From NCBI GenBank assembly GCA_964495465.1, contig CAZBWE010000061.1:1-13941 (forward strand): DNA of 13,941 nucleotides, read 5' to 3'. Position 1 is the first letter of the stretch; each line of letters begins with the position of its first letter. Shown in pieces: positions 1 through 6,067 of the stretch. A program made the translations under genes and the position numbers. This DNA comes from CAZBWE01 sp964495465. Its GTDB lineage: Bacteria > Planctomycetota > Phycisphaerae > Sedimentisphaerales > Anaerobacaceae. The notes under the pieces were generated by a model. That model did not search any database and was not told the origin of the DNA. It was given only the letters and a program-made list of their open reading frames with translations.

Positions 1-112
1 CTCTGTGGCTAAAAATTGAAATATCATCGCACAGCGATACCACAACTTTCCACTTTAGCTCATTTTAGGCACTTTAGTTCACTTTTAACTCCCTCCCTCT
101 GCGACCTCGGTG

Positions 113-210
113 CCTGCCCTGAGCTTGCCGAAGGGCTCTCTGCGGTAAACATAAATCCGTGTCAACCTGCCCTGAGCCTGCCTGTACTGAGCTTGTCGAA
201 GTGTCGAAGG
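113..210. repeat. Short interspersed repeat, two to three diverged copies
   Basis: CCTGCCCTGAGC followed by TTGCCGAAGGGC is seen at 113-136. CCTGCCCTGAGCCTG recurs at 166-180, and CTGAGCTTGTCGAAG with a second GTCGAAGG follows up to 210. The second copy looks internally duplicated or built from two broken units. The CTGAGC-TTG-CGAAGG core is a known type of dispersed bacterial repeat (recognised from memory). Confidence 0.7.
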
Positions 211-225
211 ATTGCGTGGGTCGTC

Positions 226-246
226 ATTCCGTGCTGGACACGGAAT
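226..246. repeat. Hairpin-forming dispersed repeat
   Basis: ATTCCGTG (226-233) and CACGGAAT (239-246) are exact inverted arms around the 5-nt loop CTGGA. The element is embedded in the repeat mosaic and has no run of T on either side, so it is better read as a palindromic repeat unit than as a rho-independent terminator for polA. Confidence 0.65.
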
Positions 247-320
247 CCATACTTCATTATTCAAAATTCCTTGTTCGATGTTGGATGTTCAATTCTTTTC
301 CCTCATCTGCTTCCTGCTTG

Positions 321-350
321 CTCCGGCGTAGTCATAGGCGAAGCCGGGCC
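321..350. repeat. GC-rich palindromic repeat unit next to the polA stop
   Basis: CCGGC (323-327) pairs with GCCGG (343-347) around a loop containing GTAGTCATAGGCGAA. The words CGTAG-CATAGGC and GCGAAG are shared with the element at 4318-4380, so both look like members of one dispersed family. It lies just past the polA stop and could slow transcription, but it has no U-tract. Confidence 0.5.
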
Positions 351-356
351 TTCTGT

Positions 357-3300
357 TCATCCCAGCCAGTTTGGCCCGGTGGTGATATCGACCTTCAGCG
401 GAACATCGAGCTTGATAGCGGTTGACATCTCTTTACTAATCCACTTGGAATGTTTTTCGGCTTCGTTTGAGGGCAGTTCGAAAACAAGTTCATCGTGGAC
501 CTGCAGGATAAGCTTTACCGGCAGTTTCTCCAATTCGACTTTCCGCTGGATATTTATCGTCGCTACTTTGATTAGGTCCGCAGCGGAGCCCTGAACGACG
601 GTATTAATTGCCAGTCTCCTGGCCTGGGCGCGTTTGTTGGCATTTTTGGCTGTAAGGTTGGAGATTTCTCGCCGGCGGTGCAGAATAGTTTCTGCGTAGC
701 CGGTGCGTTTTGCATTTTCCACGCACTCATCCATAAATTTGCGGATTGAGCTGTAGCGGGCGAAATAGTCGTCGATAAACTTCTTTGCTTCTGGCTGGCT
801 TATGCCTATAGTGCGGGACAGCCCGAACGCACCCTGCCCGTAGATGATACCAAAGTTCACCGCCTTGCAGTTGGAGCGCATTTTGTCCGTCACTTCTTCG
901 AGCGGAACATTATAAATCTGCGATGCGACGAAGCGGTGTATATCGCGGTCTTCAGCAAAGGCAGCCATTAGGGCCTTATCCTGCGAAAAATGCGCAAGAA
1001 GCCGAAGCTCGATTTGGGAATAATCCGAGCTGAGAATGCAGTCGGTTTTTTTCTGCGGTATGAAGGCCGAGCGGATTTTTCGGCCAAGCTCGGTGCGAAT
1101 AGGAATATTTTGCAGATTAGGGTCGCTGGAGCTGAGCCGACCCGTGGCGGTTACAGTCTGATTAAAAGATGCGTGGACGCGGTTTGTTCGGGGATTGATT
1201 AGCAGGCCGAGCTTGTCCACGTATGTATTCTTTAATTTACTCAGCATTCGATATTCGATGATTAGCGGGATGACAGGATGCTCATCTGCGAGCTGTTCGA
1301 GGACGCCGGCGTCGGTGCTTCGGCCTGCCTTTCCGATTCGGATGGATTCGAGGCCGAGCTTATCGAAAAGCACTTCAGCAAGCTGCTTTGGAGAGTCGAT
1401 ATTGAAGACTTCGCCGGCCAGCTCATAAATCCGGTCGGTCAAATTTTTTACCGCCTCATCAAGCTCGCCGGACATATTCTTCAACAGCCGGGTATCGAGC
1501 GAGACGCCGTTGGCCTCCATGGTGGCGAGGACAGAGACCAGAGGCATCTCCACTTCTTCGAACAGCTTTTTGAGCAGCGGCTCTTTGTCCAGCCGGTCTT
1601 TGAGAAATTCGTAAAGCTGAAGCGTGATATCCGCATCTTCAGCGGAATATTCGCAGGCGGCGGCGGTATCGACCATATCGAAAGTGAGCTGGTTCCTGCC
1701 CTTGCCAATCAGGGCCGATATGGGAATGCACTCGTAGCCGAGAAAATCCAGGGCCATTTTGTCCAGCGAATGTTTTCGGCCGGCGTCGAGACAATATGAA
1801 GCGACCATAGTATCAAAGTGAACGCCATTCAGGGGCATTTGAGCATTTTGTAAAACGAGCATATCGTATTTTATGTTCTGGCCAATCTTCCTGATTTGTC
1901 CATCCGCAAGTATTGATGCCAATTTTTGTCGGACGGTTTTTATGTCGAGATGTTTTTGCCCGAGAGGCGCCTTGACCGGCAGATAAAAGCCGGTATTCGG
2001 CTGCCAGGAAAAACTGATGCCGACAAGTTCTGCCCGCATTGCATTAGTAGAGGTTGTCTCGGTATCAACGGCAAATATATTTTGTTTCTTAAGCTGGTTG
2101 AAAAACTTGTCGAATTTTCCCGTTGTATCAATGAGCTGGTAATTATGTTTTCGATTTTCGATTCTCGATTCTCGATTCTTAACACTCGTTACTTGATACT
2201 CGTCCCTCGTCTGTTGTCCGTTATCCACCGTCCATCGCCCCAGGCCTAACTGGGTGAGCAGGCGATTGAAGCCGAGCTCGGTAAAGATTTGAGCGAGTTT
2301 TTCGCTGTCGAATTTCTTCAGTGTTAGCGTATCATAATCGATTTTGAGCGGGACATTGCAATCGATGGTTACAAGCTCCTTGCTGAGGGCAATATCGTCT
2401 TTGAACTTTCGAAGGTTTTCGCCGCGTTTACCTTTTATTTCATCGGCGTGTTTATAGAGATTCTCTATCGAGCCGTATTTCTGTATCCAGGTCAGGGCGG
2501 TTTTCGGGCCGACATCGGGAATGCCCGGGACATTGTCCGTGCTGTCGCCCTGCAGGGCAAGGCATTCCAGAAATTGCTCCGGAGTAACACCCATTGTCTC
2601 AGCCATCTTTTTGGCATTTGTCTGGGTGCCGGTCTTGATGTCGAAAGTGCTGATATGGTCATCGAGCAATTGCAGGATGTCCTTATCGCCTGAGCAGACA
2701 AGGCAATCGTGCCCTTCATCGGCTGCCTTTTTGGCGAGCGTGCCGATGATATCGTCTGCTTCGAAGCCGTCGATGCGTAATACGGGGATGTTCATCGCAT
2801 CGAGAATCTGCTCAATCCGGTTTATCTGGCCTGGCATATCGTCGGGCATCGGCGGGCGATGGGCCTTGTATTCCGGGTAGATTTCGGTGCGGAAGGTCGG
2901 TGCCTTTGAGTCCATTGCAACGGCGAGCATATCCGGCTTCTGACGCTCTATAAGGCCGAGGACAGCCCGTGTAAAGATATAGACGGCTTTTGTCGGCTCG
3001 CCTGTCGGACCTGTAAAGATATAGTCGGGCTTTGTTGGTGCGTAAAATGCAGCGTAGATGTGTGCATGGCCGTCAATTATGTAAAGTGTCTTCGCCATTT
3101 TCGCCACTTTACGTATCGCCGGCTTTGATGTCAATAGAATGTTGGCCGCTTTTTGTCGCGACTCGGAGCAATAGGCGGCTATTATAATTAACCGGCACAC
3201 AAAGCAGAAGATAGATGCACGGGCGTGAGTAAGAATTCGTTGGTAAATCGGGGATTTTCTTTTCGGGAAGTTCAATGCTGCAAACTCGCCGTGGTATTTT

Positions 3301-3851
3301 TTAGCGGCCTTGTCGTATGCCTTCGCTGCCTGTAGCTCATTTTTAAAAGAGCCGAGAAATATTGGCTTGCGGTTGACCCTGATTTGCGCCTGCCAGAGCT
3401 TATGCTCTTTGTGCCAAATGACGCCTTTGTATTTTGAGCCGTAGGCTCGATTGTTGTATTTGGCACGGTTGCGAACATTCTGGATGAGAGTTGCCGGTCG
3501 AAGATTTGCCTTTCGATTGTCAAGGCCATTATGATTGATATGGTCAACAAACAGATTATCAGGCACTATGATTACCTGACGGTGCATAGCGATTGATAGT
3601 TGTTTTCCATTTTTAGCTCTGATGACCCTTTCGACATAGAAAGTCCGGCCTCTTTTGGCAGCGTGCCATTTATATTTTGCAAGTTTGTGATAATCATCAG
3701 GGTCAACATTGGCGTATTTGCCCTGTGTCAGACGGATTCGTCTAAAGGTATAGCCGTATTGTAAATACCGATACAGCAGCAGCGGCATTACAGCTATTAT
3801 TTCCAGCCGGTGAGGAATCCTGATTTTGATGTTATACTCTGATGTTTTCAA
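357..3851 (-). CDS. polA: DNA polymerase I, open in frame to an N-terminal HNH-AP2 extension
   Basis: The polymerase proper begins at ATG 3098 and is 913 residues, close to the 928 of E. coli Pol I. It fills gaps, removes primers and proofreads in replication and repair. Numbering from ATG 3098, the 5'-nuclease has the DG motif at D9, then EADDIIG, SGDKD and QGDSTDNVPG. Proofreading residues are D345 and E347 (DTET), D412 (NIKYD), and Y484 and D488 (YSAEDAD). Polymerase residues are D692 (motif A), R741, K745 and F749 (motif B), and H868, D869 and E870 (motif C). All align at a steady offset with E. coli residues, so all three activities should be present. Residues 289-317 are a repeat-derived insert. 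The frame stays open for 251 residues upstream, through an HNH-AP2 module, to a TTG at 3851; the first ATG is 3788. Whether the fusion or the short form is made cannot be decided from sequence. The polymerase call is near certain. Confidence 0.95.
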   Translation of the reverse strand: MKTSEYNIKIRIPHRLEIIAVMPLLLYRYLQYGYTFRRIRLTQGKYANVDPDDYHKLAKYKWHAAKRGRTFYVERVIRAKNGKQLSIAMHRQVIIVPDNLFVDHINHNGLDNRKANLRPATLIQNVRNRAKYNNRAYGSKYKGVIWHKEHKLWQAQIRVNRKPIFLGSFKNELQAAKAYDKAAKKYHGEFAALNFPKRKSPIYQRILTHARASIFCFVCRLIIIAAYCSESRQKAANILLTSKPAIRKVAKMAKTLYIIDGHAHIYAAFYAPTKPDYIFTGPTGEPTKAVYIFTRAVLGLIERQKPDMLAVAMDSKAPTFRTEIYPEYKAHRPPMPDDMPGQINRIEQILDAMNIPVLRIDGFEADDIIGTLAKKAADEGHDCLVCSGDKDILQLLDDHISTFDIKTGTQTNAKKMAETMGVTPEQFLECLALQGDSTDNVPGIPDVGPKTALTWIQKYGSIENLYKHADEIKGKRGENLRKFKDDIALSKELVTIDCNVPLKIDYDTLTLKKFDSEKLAQIFTELGFNRLLTQLGLGRWTVDNGQQTRDEYQVTSVKNRESRIENRKHNYQLIDTTGKFDKFFNQLKKQNIFAVDTETTSTNAMRAELVGISFSWQPNTGFYLPVKAPLGQKHLDIKTVRQKLASILADGQIRKIGQNIKYDMLVLQNAQMPLNGVHFDTMVASYCLDAGRKHSLDKMALDFLGYECIPISALIGKGRNQLTFDMVDTAAACEYSAEDADITLQLYEFLKDRLDKEPLLKKLFEEVEMPLVSVLATMEANGVSLDTRLLKNMSGELDEAVKNLTDRIYELAGEVFNIDSPKQLAEVLFDKLGLESIRIGKAGRSTDAGVLEQLADEHPVIPLIIEYRMLSKLKNTYVDKLGLLINPRTNRVHASFNQTVTATGRLSSSDPNLQNIPIRTELGRKIRSAFIPQKKTDCILSSDYSQIELRLLAHFSQDKALMAAFAEDRDIHRFVASQIYNVPLEEVTDKMRSNCKAVNFGIIYGQGAFGLSRTIGISQPEAKKFIDDYFARYSSIRKFMDECVENAKRTGYAETILHRRREISNLTAKNANKRAQARRLAINTVVQGSAADLIKVATINIQRKVELEKLPVKLILQVHDELVFELPSNEAEKHSKWISKEMSTAIKLDVPLKVDITTGPNWLG
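2148..2234 (-). repeat. Repeat-derived insert with 7-bp tandem array inside polA
   Basis: Four tandem copies of a 7-bp unit, TCGATTT once then TCGATTC three times, run from 2151 to 2178 on the plus strand. They are followed by CTCGTTACTTGATACTCG and CTGTTGTCCGTTATCC type sequence up to about 2234. In the protein this gives residues 289-317 of PolA (from WTVDNGQQ to ESRIENRK). That is a hydrophilic stretch between the 5'-nuclease and the proofreading domain with no counterpart in E. coli Pol I, as far as I recall its sequence. The DNA resembles intergenic repeats rather than coding sequence. Confidence 0.7.
3096..3098 (-). other. polA: Likely start codon of the canonical PolA
   Basis: ATG here begins MAKTLYIIDGHAHIY, exactly where bacterial PolA proteins begin. 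It is preceded by AAAGTGGCGAAA, which has no strong Shine-Dalgarno motif. Starting here gives 913 residues. Confidence 0.6.
3264..3788 (-). other. HNH-AP2 homing-endonuclease-like module upstream of polA
   Basis: Numbered from the TTG at 3851, residues 34-75 hold the conserved lead-in (RRIRLTQGKYANVDPDDY). Residues 90-129 are an HNH_3-type nuclease with H90, the VDHINHNGLDNRKANLR core and QNVRNR. Residues 139-196 are an AP2 DNA-binding domain (SKYKGVIWHKEHKLW, then FLGSFKNELQAAKAYDKAA, ending LNFP). Free-standing members of this family normally stop just after LNFP, from memory. Here no stop follows, and 55 residues of linker lead straight into PolA. The linker includes a hydrophobic run (IFCFVCRLIIIAAYC) that looks like translated non-coding DNA. 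The module is plausibly a mobile selfish endonuclease that landed upstream of polA and lost its stop codon. Nuclease motifs look intact. Confidence 0.8.
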
Positions 3852-3859
3852 CAGACTCC
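3852..3859 (-). promoter_or_regulatory. Ribosome binding site supporting a TTG start at 3851
   Basis: On the minus strand GGAG (3856-3859) lies 4 nt before TTG at 3851. The first in-frame ATG, 3788, has only a distant GGAA. The SD-like motif therefore favours TTG 3851 for the HNH-AP2/PolA frame. ATG 3788 remains possible because family similarity begins only a few residues after it. Confidence 0.4.
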
Positions 3860-3884
3860 GCCATTTAGTGATTGGTTATTGGTG

Positions 3885-3948
3885 AATGGTAATTGGTTAT
3901 TGGTAATTAGCCACCATTTAATCAGTAACCATTCAACCAGTTACCATT
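3885..3948. repeat. Imperfect long inverted repeat (GGTAATTGG type)
   Basis: The left arm (3885-3910) contains AATGGTAATTGGTTATTGG. The right arm (3923-3948) reads CAGTAACCATTCAACCAG then TTACCATT, and is its diverged reverse complement. The spacer is about 12 nt. The GGTTATTGG/GGTAATTGG words also repeat directly in the left arm from 3871. It probably arose from two opposed copies of one dispersed unit. Confidence 0.6.
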
Positions 3949-3949
3949 T

Positions 3950-3966
3950 GGCCACTTTAAGTGGCC
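3950..3966. repeat. Perfect 7-bp stem hairpin
   Basis: GGCCACT (3950-3956), loop TTA, AGTGGCC (3960-3966). It abuts the inverted repeat at 3885-3948. It lies about 445 nt past the GT9 stop on the minus strand and upstream of the polA frame. Only a short TTCT follows on the plus strand, so a terminator role is weak. Confidence 0.55.
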
Positions 3967-4019
3967 TTCTACTATTGGCCGAACCTGCACGAATTTGATG
4001 AAAATTGAGAGATTTTTGA

Positions 4020-4037
4020 CAGGATTAACAGGATTAA
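4020..4037. repeat. CAGGATTAA direct repeat (dispersed unit)
   Basis: Two adjacent exact copies of CAGGATTAA at 4020-4028 and 4029-4037, preceded by TTTTTGA. I recognise GACAGGATTAACAGGATTAA as a frequent intergenic repeat in several environmental bacterial phyla (from memory). Confidence 0.6.
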
Positions 4038-4152
4038 GCCGTTGTTAGAGAAGGAGATAAAAAAATTTTAAAAATTTCGGTTTTTGTGCGCAGCTACCAG
4101 CGGTTTTGATTGAAAATACCTCTAAAATCTTGCCTATTTTAACAGTAAATTA

Positions 4153-4180
4153 GACACTGATTAACACAGATTTACACCGA
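4153..4180. repeat. GACACTGATTAACACAGATT dispersed repeat
   Basis: GACACTGATTAACACAGATT followed by TACACCGA. This is another recognised dispersed intergenic word, present once in this window. It has no coding or hairpin signal of its own. Confidence 0.5.
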
Positions 4181-4317
4181 ATTTTGTTGATTCTTAACTG
4201 TCAATTTTGGGTCTTACGCACCTTACAACCGTTATAATAAGCATAATCGATATAACTAAAAGATTGTAGAGTGAACTTAAGCCCACCAATCATAATGATT
4301 TTTAGATATGGCTTTGC

Positions 4318-4380
4318 CTTCGCTAATTCAGCCTTCGTAGCCATAGGCCACTATAGCGAAGTGGGCAGCTACGCCGTGGC
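4318..4380. repeat. Structured palindromic repeat with alternative pairings
   Basis: CTTCGCTA (4318-4325) is the exact reverse complement of TAGCGAAG (4354-4361). A competing fold pairs CGTAGC (4336-4341) with GCTACG (4368-4373), and inside it CCAC (4348-4351) with GTGG (4361-4364). It starts about 30 nt past the stop of the minus-strand GT9 gene, so it would sit in that transcript's 3' end. It shares words with the unit at 321-350. Confidence 0.55.
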
Positions 4381-4410
4381 AAGCAGAATCAATTGGGTAG
4401 TGACGGCCAA

Positions 4411-5451
4411 TTATAGCCTTAACTGTTCGCAGACTTTTTGAAAGACATCGTCAACATTGATAGCAGAAATATCGTGCTTTGGATTGTTGCTATTTATGGT
4501 CAGGCCTCTGTTATCCGGTTCGACGGCAACAACACAATCTTTTCTGCCATAAGGAGCAACCCTGGCAGGATTAGAACGGCCAAATATCATAACAAGCGGA
4601 GTACCAAGAGTTGCAGCAATGTGGCCCGGGCCGGTATCATTACTTATGACCAGCTTGGCAACTCTCATCAGAGCGAGCAGCTCACTGAGGGAAGTCAGGC
4701 CGGCAAAGTTTGCTATCGGGACACTGGCTATTGTTCCTAAGTTATCGATAACTTTCTTTTCAGATGCTGTTCCGGTGGCCACAACTGGAAGGTGAAATCG
4801 GGAGGATATTTTCTCTGCTAAAACTGCAAAACGGTCGATTGGCCAACATTTATAGGTGTGTGCCGAGCCGGATACGAAGATTGCAAAATTGTCGGGTGCA
4901 ATGCCGCAACGGGTTAGCAACCTTTTGGCAGAATCAGCGGCGGAGGGTTCATCGGGTAATAAAAATTCCACGCTTAAGTCCATGGCGCCGGCAGTTTGAA
5001 TTATTTTCAAGTAGTAATCGACCAGGTGGGCACAATCGACATTCTGCCGGACTTTGTGAGTGTAAAATATATGAGCAAGTTCCCTGGCATTAGCCATGCC
5101 GAATCGTTTTTTACAGCCGGTAAGCCAGGCCAGAGAAGCGGTTCTGAAGAGGCCCTGTAAGTCGAAGACGGCGTCGAATTTGCTCCGGCGCAGCCGTCGA
5201 ATAAGCGAGACGAGAGAGCCGAAGGCAAAAGGATTGAACCAGGCCCGGCCAAGTAACTTGCGGTTAAAATGAATGATTTCGGTTATGTGAGGATGATTTT
5301 GCAAAATCGGTGCAAATTCGGGTCTGACGAACCAGCTTATTCTCGCATCAGGAAAACTTCTTCGCAAGGCCGAGAGAGCCGGCAAGGCCAGAACTATGTC
5401 ACCGAGCGAGCTTGGTTTTATTATGAGTATATTTTTTAAATCTTCCGTCAT
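4411..5451 (-). CDS. Glycosyltransferase family 9 (ADP-heptose:LPS heptosyltransferase-like)
   Basis: A 346-residue cytoplasmic GT-B enzyme of the WaaC/WaaF family, which adds heptose from ADP-heptose to the lipopolysaccharide core. The N-terminal Rossmann half has IIKPSSLGDIVLALPALSALRR with conserved D18, and FDLQGLFRTA at 96-105. The C-terminal half has the KCWP motif at 201-204 (the family's sugar-nucleotide contact), ATGTASEKK at 225-233, and the hallmark SNDTGPGHIAATLGTPLVMIFG from 270. The length is normal for the family. It stands alone on the minus strand between repeat-rich gaps, so the acceptor is not given by context. It implies an outer membrane with LPS-like glycolipid, though related GT9 enzymes act on other envelope glycans. 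The start at 5451 is supported by a promoter just upstream. Confidence 0.92.
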   Translation of the reverse strand: MTEDLKNILIIKPSSLGDIVLALPALSALRRSFPDARISWFVRPEFAPILQNHPHITEIIHFNRKLLGRAWFNPFAFGSLVSLIRRLRRSKFDAVFDLQGLFRTASLAWLTGCKKRFGMANARELAHIFYTHKVRQNVDCAHLVDYYLKIIQTAGAMDLSVEFLLPDEPSAADSAKRLLTRCGIAPDNFAIFVSGSAHTYKCWPIDRFAVLAEKISSRFHLPVVATGTASEKKVIDNLGTIASVPIANFAGLTSLSELLALMRVAKLVISNDTGPGHIAATLGTPLVMIFGRSNPARVAPYGRKDCVVAVEPDNRGLTINSNNPKHDISAINVDDVFQKVCEQLRL

Positions 5452-5460
5452 TAGATACTT

Positions 5461-5489
5461 ATTGTAAGTGAAAAAAAGATTTTGGGCAA
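5461..5489 (-). promoter_or_regulatory. Candidate promoter of the GT9 gene
   Basis: On the minus strand TTGCCC (-35, 5484-5489) is separated by 17 nt from TACAAT (-10, 5461-5466). Only 9 nt lie between the -10 box and the ATG at 5451, so the transcript would have almost no leader, in keeping with the lack of an SD motif. The boxes match the sigma70 consensus at 4/6 and 5/6 positions. Confidence 0.5.
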
Positions 5490-5554
5490 TCCGTAGAAGA
5501 AAATTAAAAAATTAAAATGCAAAAAGCAGAGTTATATATTAGAATTGAAAAATA

Positions 5555-5591
5555 GAGATTGCTTCGGTCGCTCCGCTTTCTCGCAATGACA
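5555..5591. repeat. GATTGCTTCGGTCGCTCCGC dispersed repeat
   Basis: The GAGATTGCTTCGGTCGC word is followed by TCCGCTTTCTCGCAATGACA. GATTGC and GCAATG close the unit as near-inverted ends. This is a well-known dispersed repeat type in environmental genomes (from memory). The flanks, with repeated AATTAAAA words at 5501-5516 and ATTTTACATTTTGACA at 5591-5606, are also low-complexity repeat-like DNA. The whole 163-bp gap between the divergent GT9 and Nudix genes is therefore mostly repeat. Confidence 0.6.
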
Positions 5592-5614
5592 TTTTACATT
5601 TTGACAATTGAATT

Positions 5615-6067
5615 ATGGCTACCAAGGGCAAATATATTTATGACTGGCCGAGACCGATGGTCTCCGTCGATGCGGCTGTGTTTACTTTTAGCGGCGACAA
5701 GGCCAAAGTACTGCTAATCAGGCGGAAAAATAAGCCATTCAAAGGCAAGTGGGCTCTGCCGGGCGGATTTGTGGATATGGACGAGGAGCTGGAGAATGCG
5801 GCGGCGCGTGAGCTGGCGGAGGAAACGGGATTAACGGATGTAACACTGGAGCAGATGCATACCTTTGGAACTGTCGGGCGGGACCCGAGAGGCAGACAAA
5901 TTACAATTGTATTTATGGGCATCGCAACCAAAGGACAGGAAGAAATAAAAGCCGGTGACGATGCTGCGGATGTGAATTGGTTCGATGCAGGGAAACTACC
6001 GAGTAATTTGGCATTTGACCATAATGAAATAGTCGATTTCGCAGTAAGCAAGTTAAACAGAGGGTAG
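5615..6067 (+). CDS. Nudix hydrolase
   Basis: A 150-residue single-domain Nudix enzyme. The Nudix box fits GX5EX7REUXEEXGU exactly: G51, E57, R65, E66, E69, E70, G72 and L73 (from GFVDMDEELENAAA to RELAEETGL), so the Mg2+-binding catalytic helix is complete. The N-terminal YDWPRPMVSVDAAVF and the RRKNKPFKGKWALPGG lead-in are typical of the ADP-ribose pyrophosphatase/NUDT-like branch that cleaves nucleoside diphosphates linked to another moiety. Substrate cannot be fixed from sequence. The ATG at 5615 has no SD, and the DNA before it is repeat-derived. The last 15 bases overlap the 3' end of the convergent GGCT/amidoligase-like gene. No DNA-binding domain of the NrtR type is fused. Confidence 0.92.
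   Translation: MATKGKYIYDWPRPMVSVDAAVFTFSGDKAKVLLIRRKNKPFKGKWALPGGFVDMDEELENAAARELAEETGLTDVTLEQMHTFGTVGRDPRGRQITIVFMGIATKGQEEIKAGDDAADVNWFDAGKLPSNLAFDHNEIVDFAVSKLNRG

Larger units (their letters stand above)
1..356. other. Non-coding, repeat-filled region downstream of polA
   Basis: I see no credible gene here. Open frames across this stretch give low-complexity peptides (rich in Leu, Ser, Cys) made from repeat units, without any domain. The stretch is a mosaic of short elements: two GAGCTTG-CGAAGG type units, a hairpin element at 226-246, an AT-rich unit around 259-295 (TTCGATGTTGGATG), and a GC-rich palindromic unit at 321-350. I recognise these as the kind of short interspersed repeats found many times in planctomycete genomes; that recognition is from memory. 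No clear U-tailed terminator follows the polA stop. Confidence 0.65.
3852..4410. other. 559-bp intergenic region built of short repeats
   Basis: No gene is supported in this gap, which separates the 3' end of the GT9 gene from the start of the polA frame. From left to right it holds an A/T-rich inverted repeat (3885-3948), a perfect hairpin (3950-3966), a direct repeat (4020-4037), an AT-rich tract around 4056-4080, a GATTAACACAGATT-type repeat (4153-4180) and a structured palindromic unit (4318-4380). The AGAAGGAGATA at about 4048-4058 looks like an SD, but only a very short reading frame follows. A TATAAT at 4233-4238 lacks a matching -35 box. Confidence 0.65.

Noticed and set aside
1..350. 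CRISPR array
   Set aside because: Repeats are diverged, unevenly spaced and of several families; no regular spacer pattern and no cas genes.
16..594. Plus-strand open frame of 192 codons over the left-end repeats
   Set aside because: The peptide is translated repeat units and then the antisense of polA; no domain, no RBS, and the polA frame on the other strand is certain.
1278..1799. Plus-strand open frame of 173 codons inside polA
   Set aside because: Antisense shadow of the polymerase, whose motifs on the minus strand are complete.
3098..3851. Intein or group I intron in polA
   Set aside because: The nuclease lies before the PolA N-terminus, not inside a conserved motif; no intein splice residues (Cys/Ser start, His-Asn end) or split of the polymerase are seen.
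3950..3966. GGCCACT-TTA-AGTGGCC hairpin as a rho-independent terminator
   Set aside because: It has no proper U-tract and is about 445 nt from the nearest upstream stop codon; a repeat unit is the simpler reading.
4048..4110. AGAAGGAGATA, a strong-looking Shine-Dalgarno site
   Set aside because: No start codon with a meaningful frame follows; the nearest GTG frame stops after a few codons.
4233..4238. Consensus TATAAT in the repeat-rich gap
   Set aside because: No acceptable -35 box at 16-18 nt spacing and no gene downstream on that strand.
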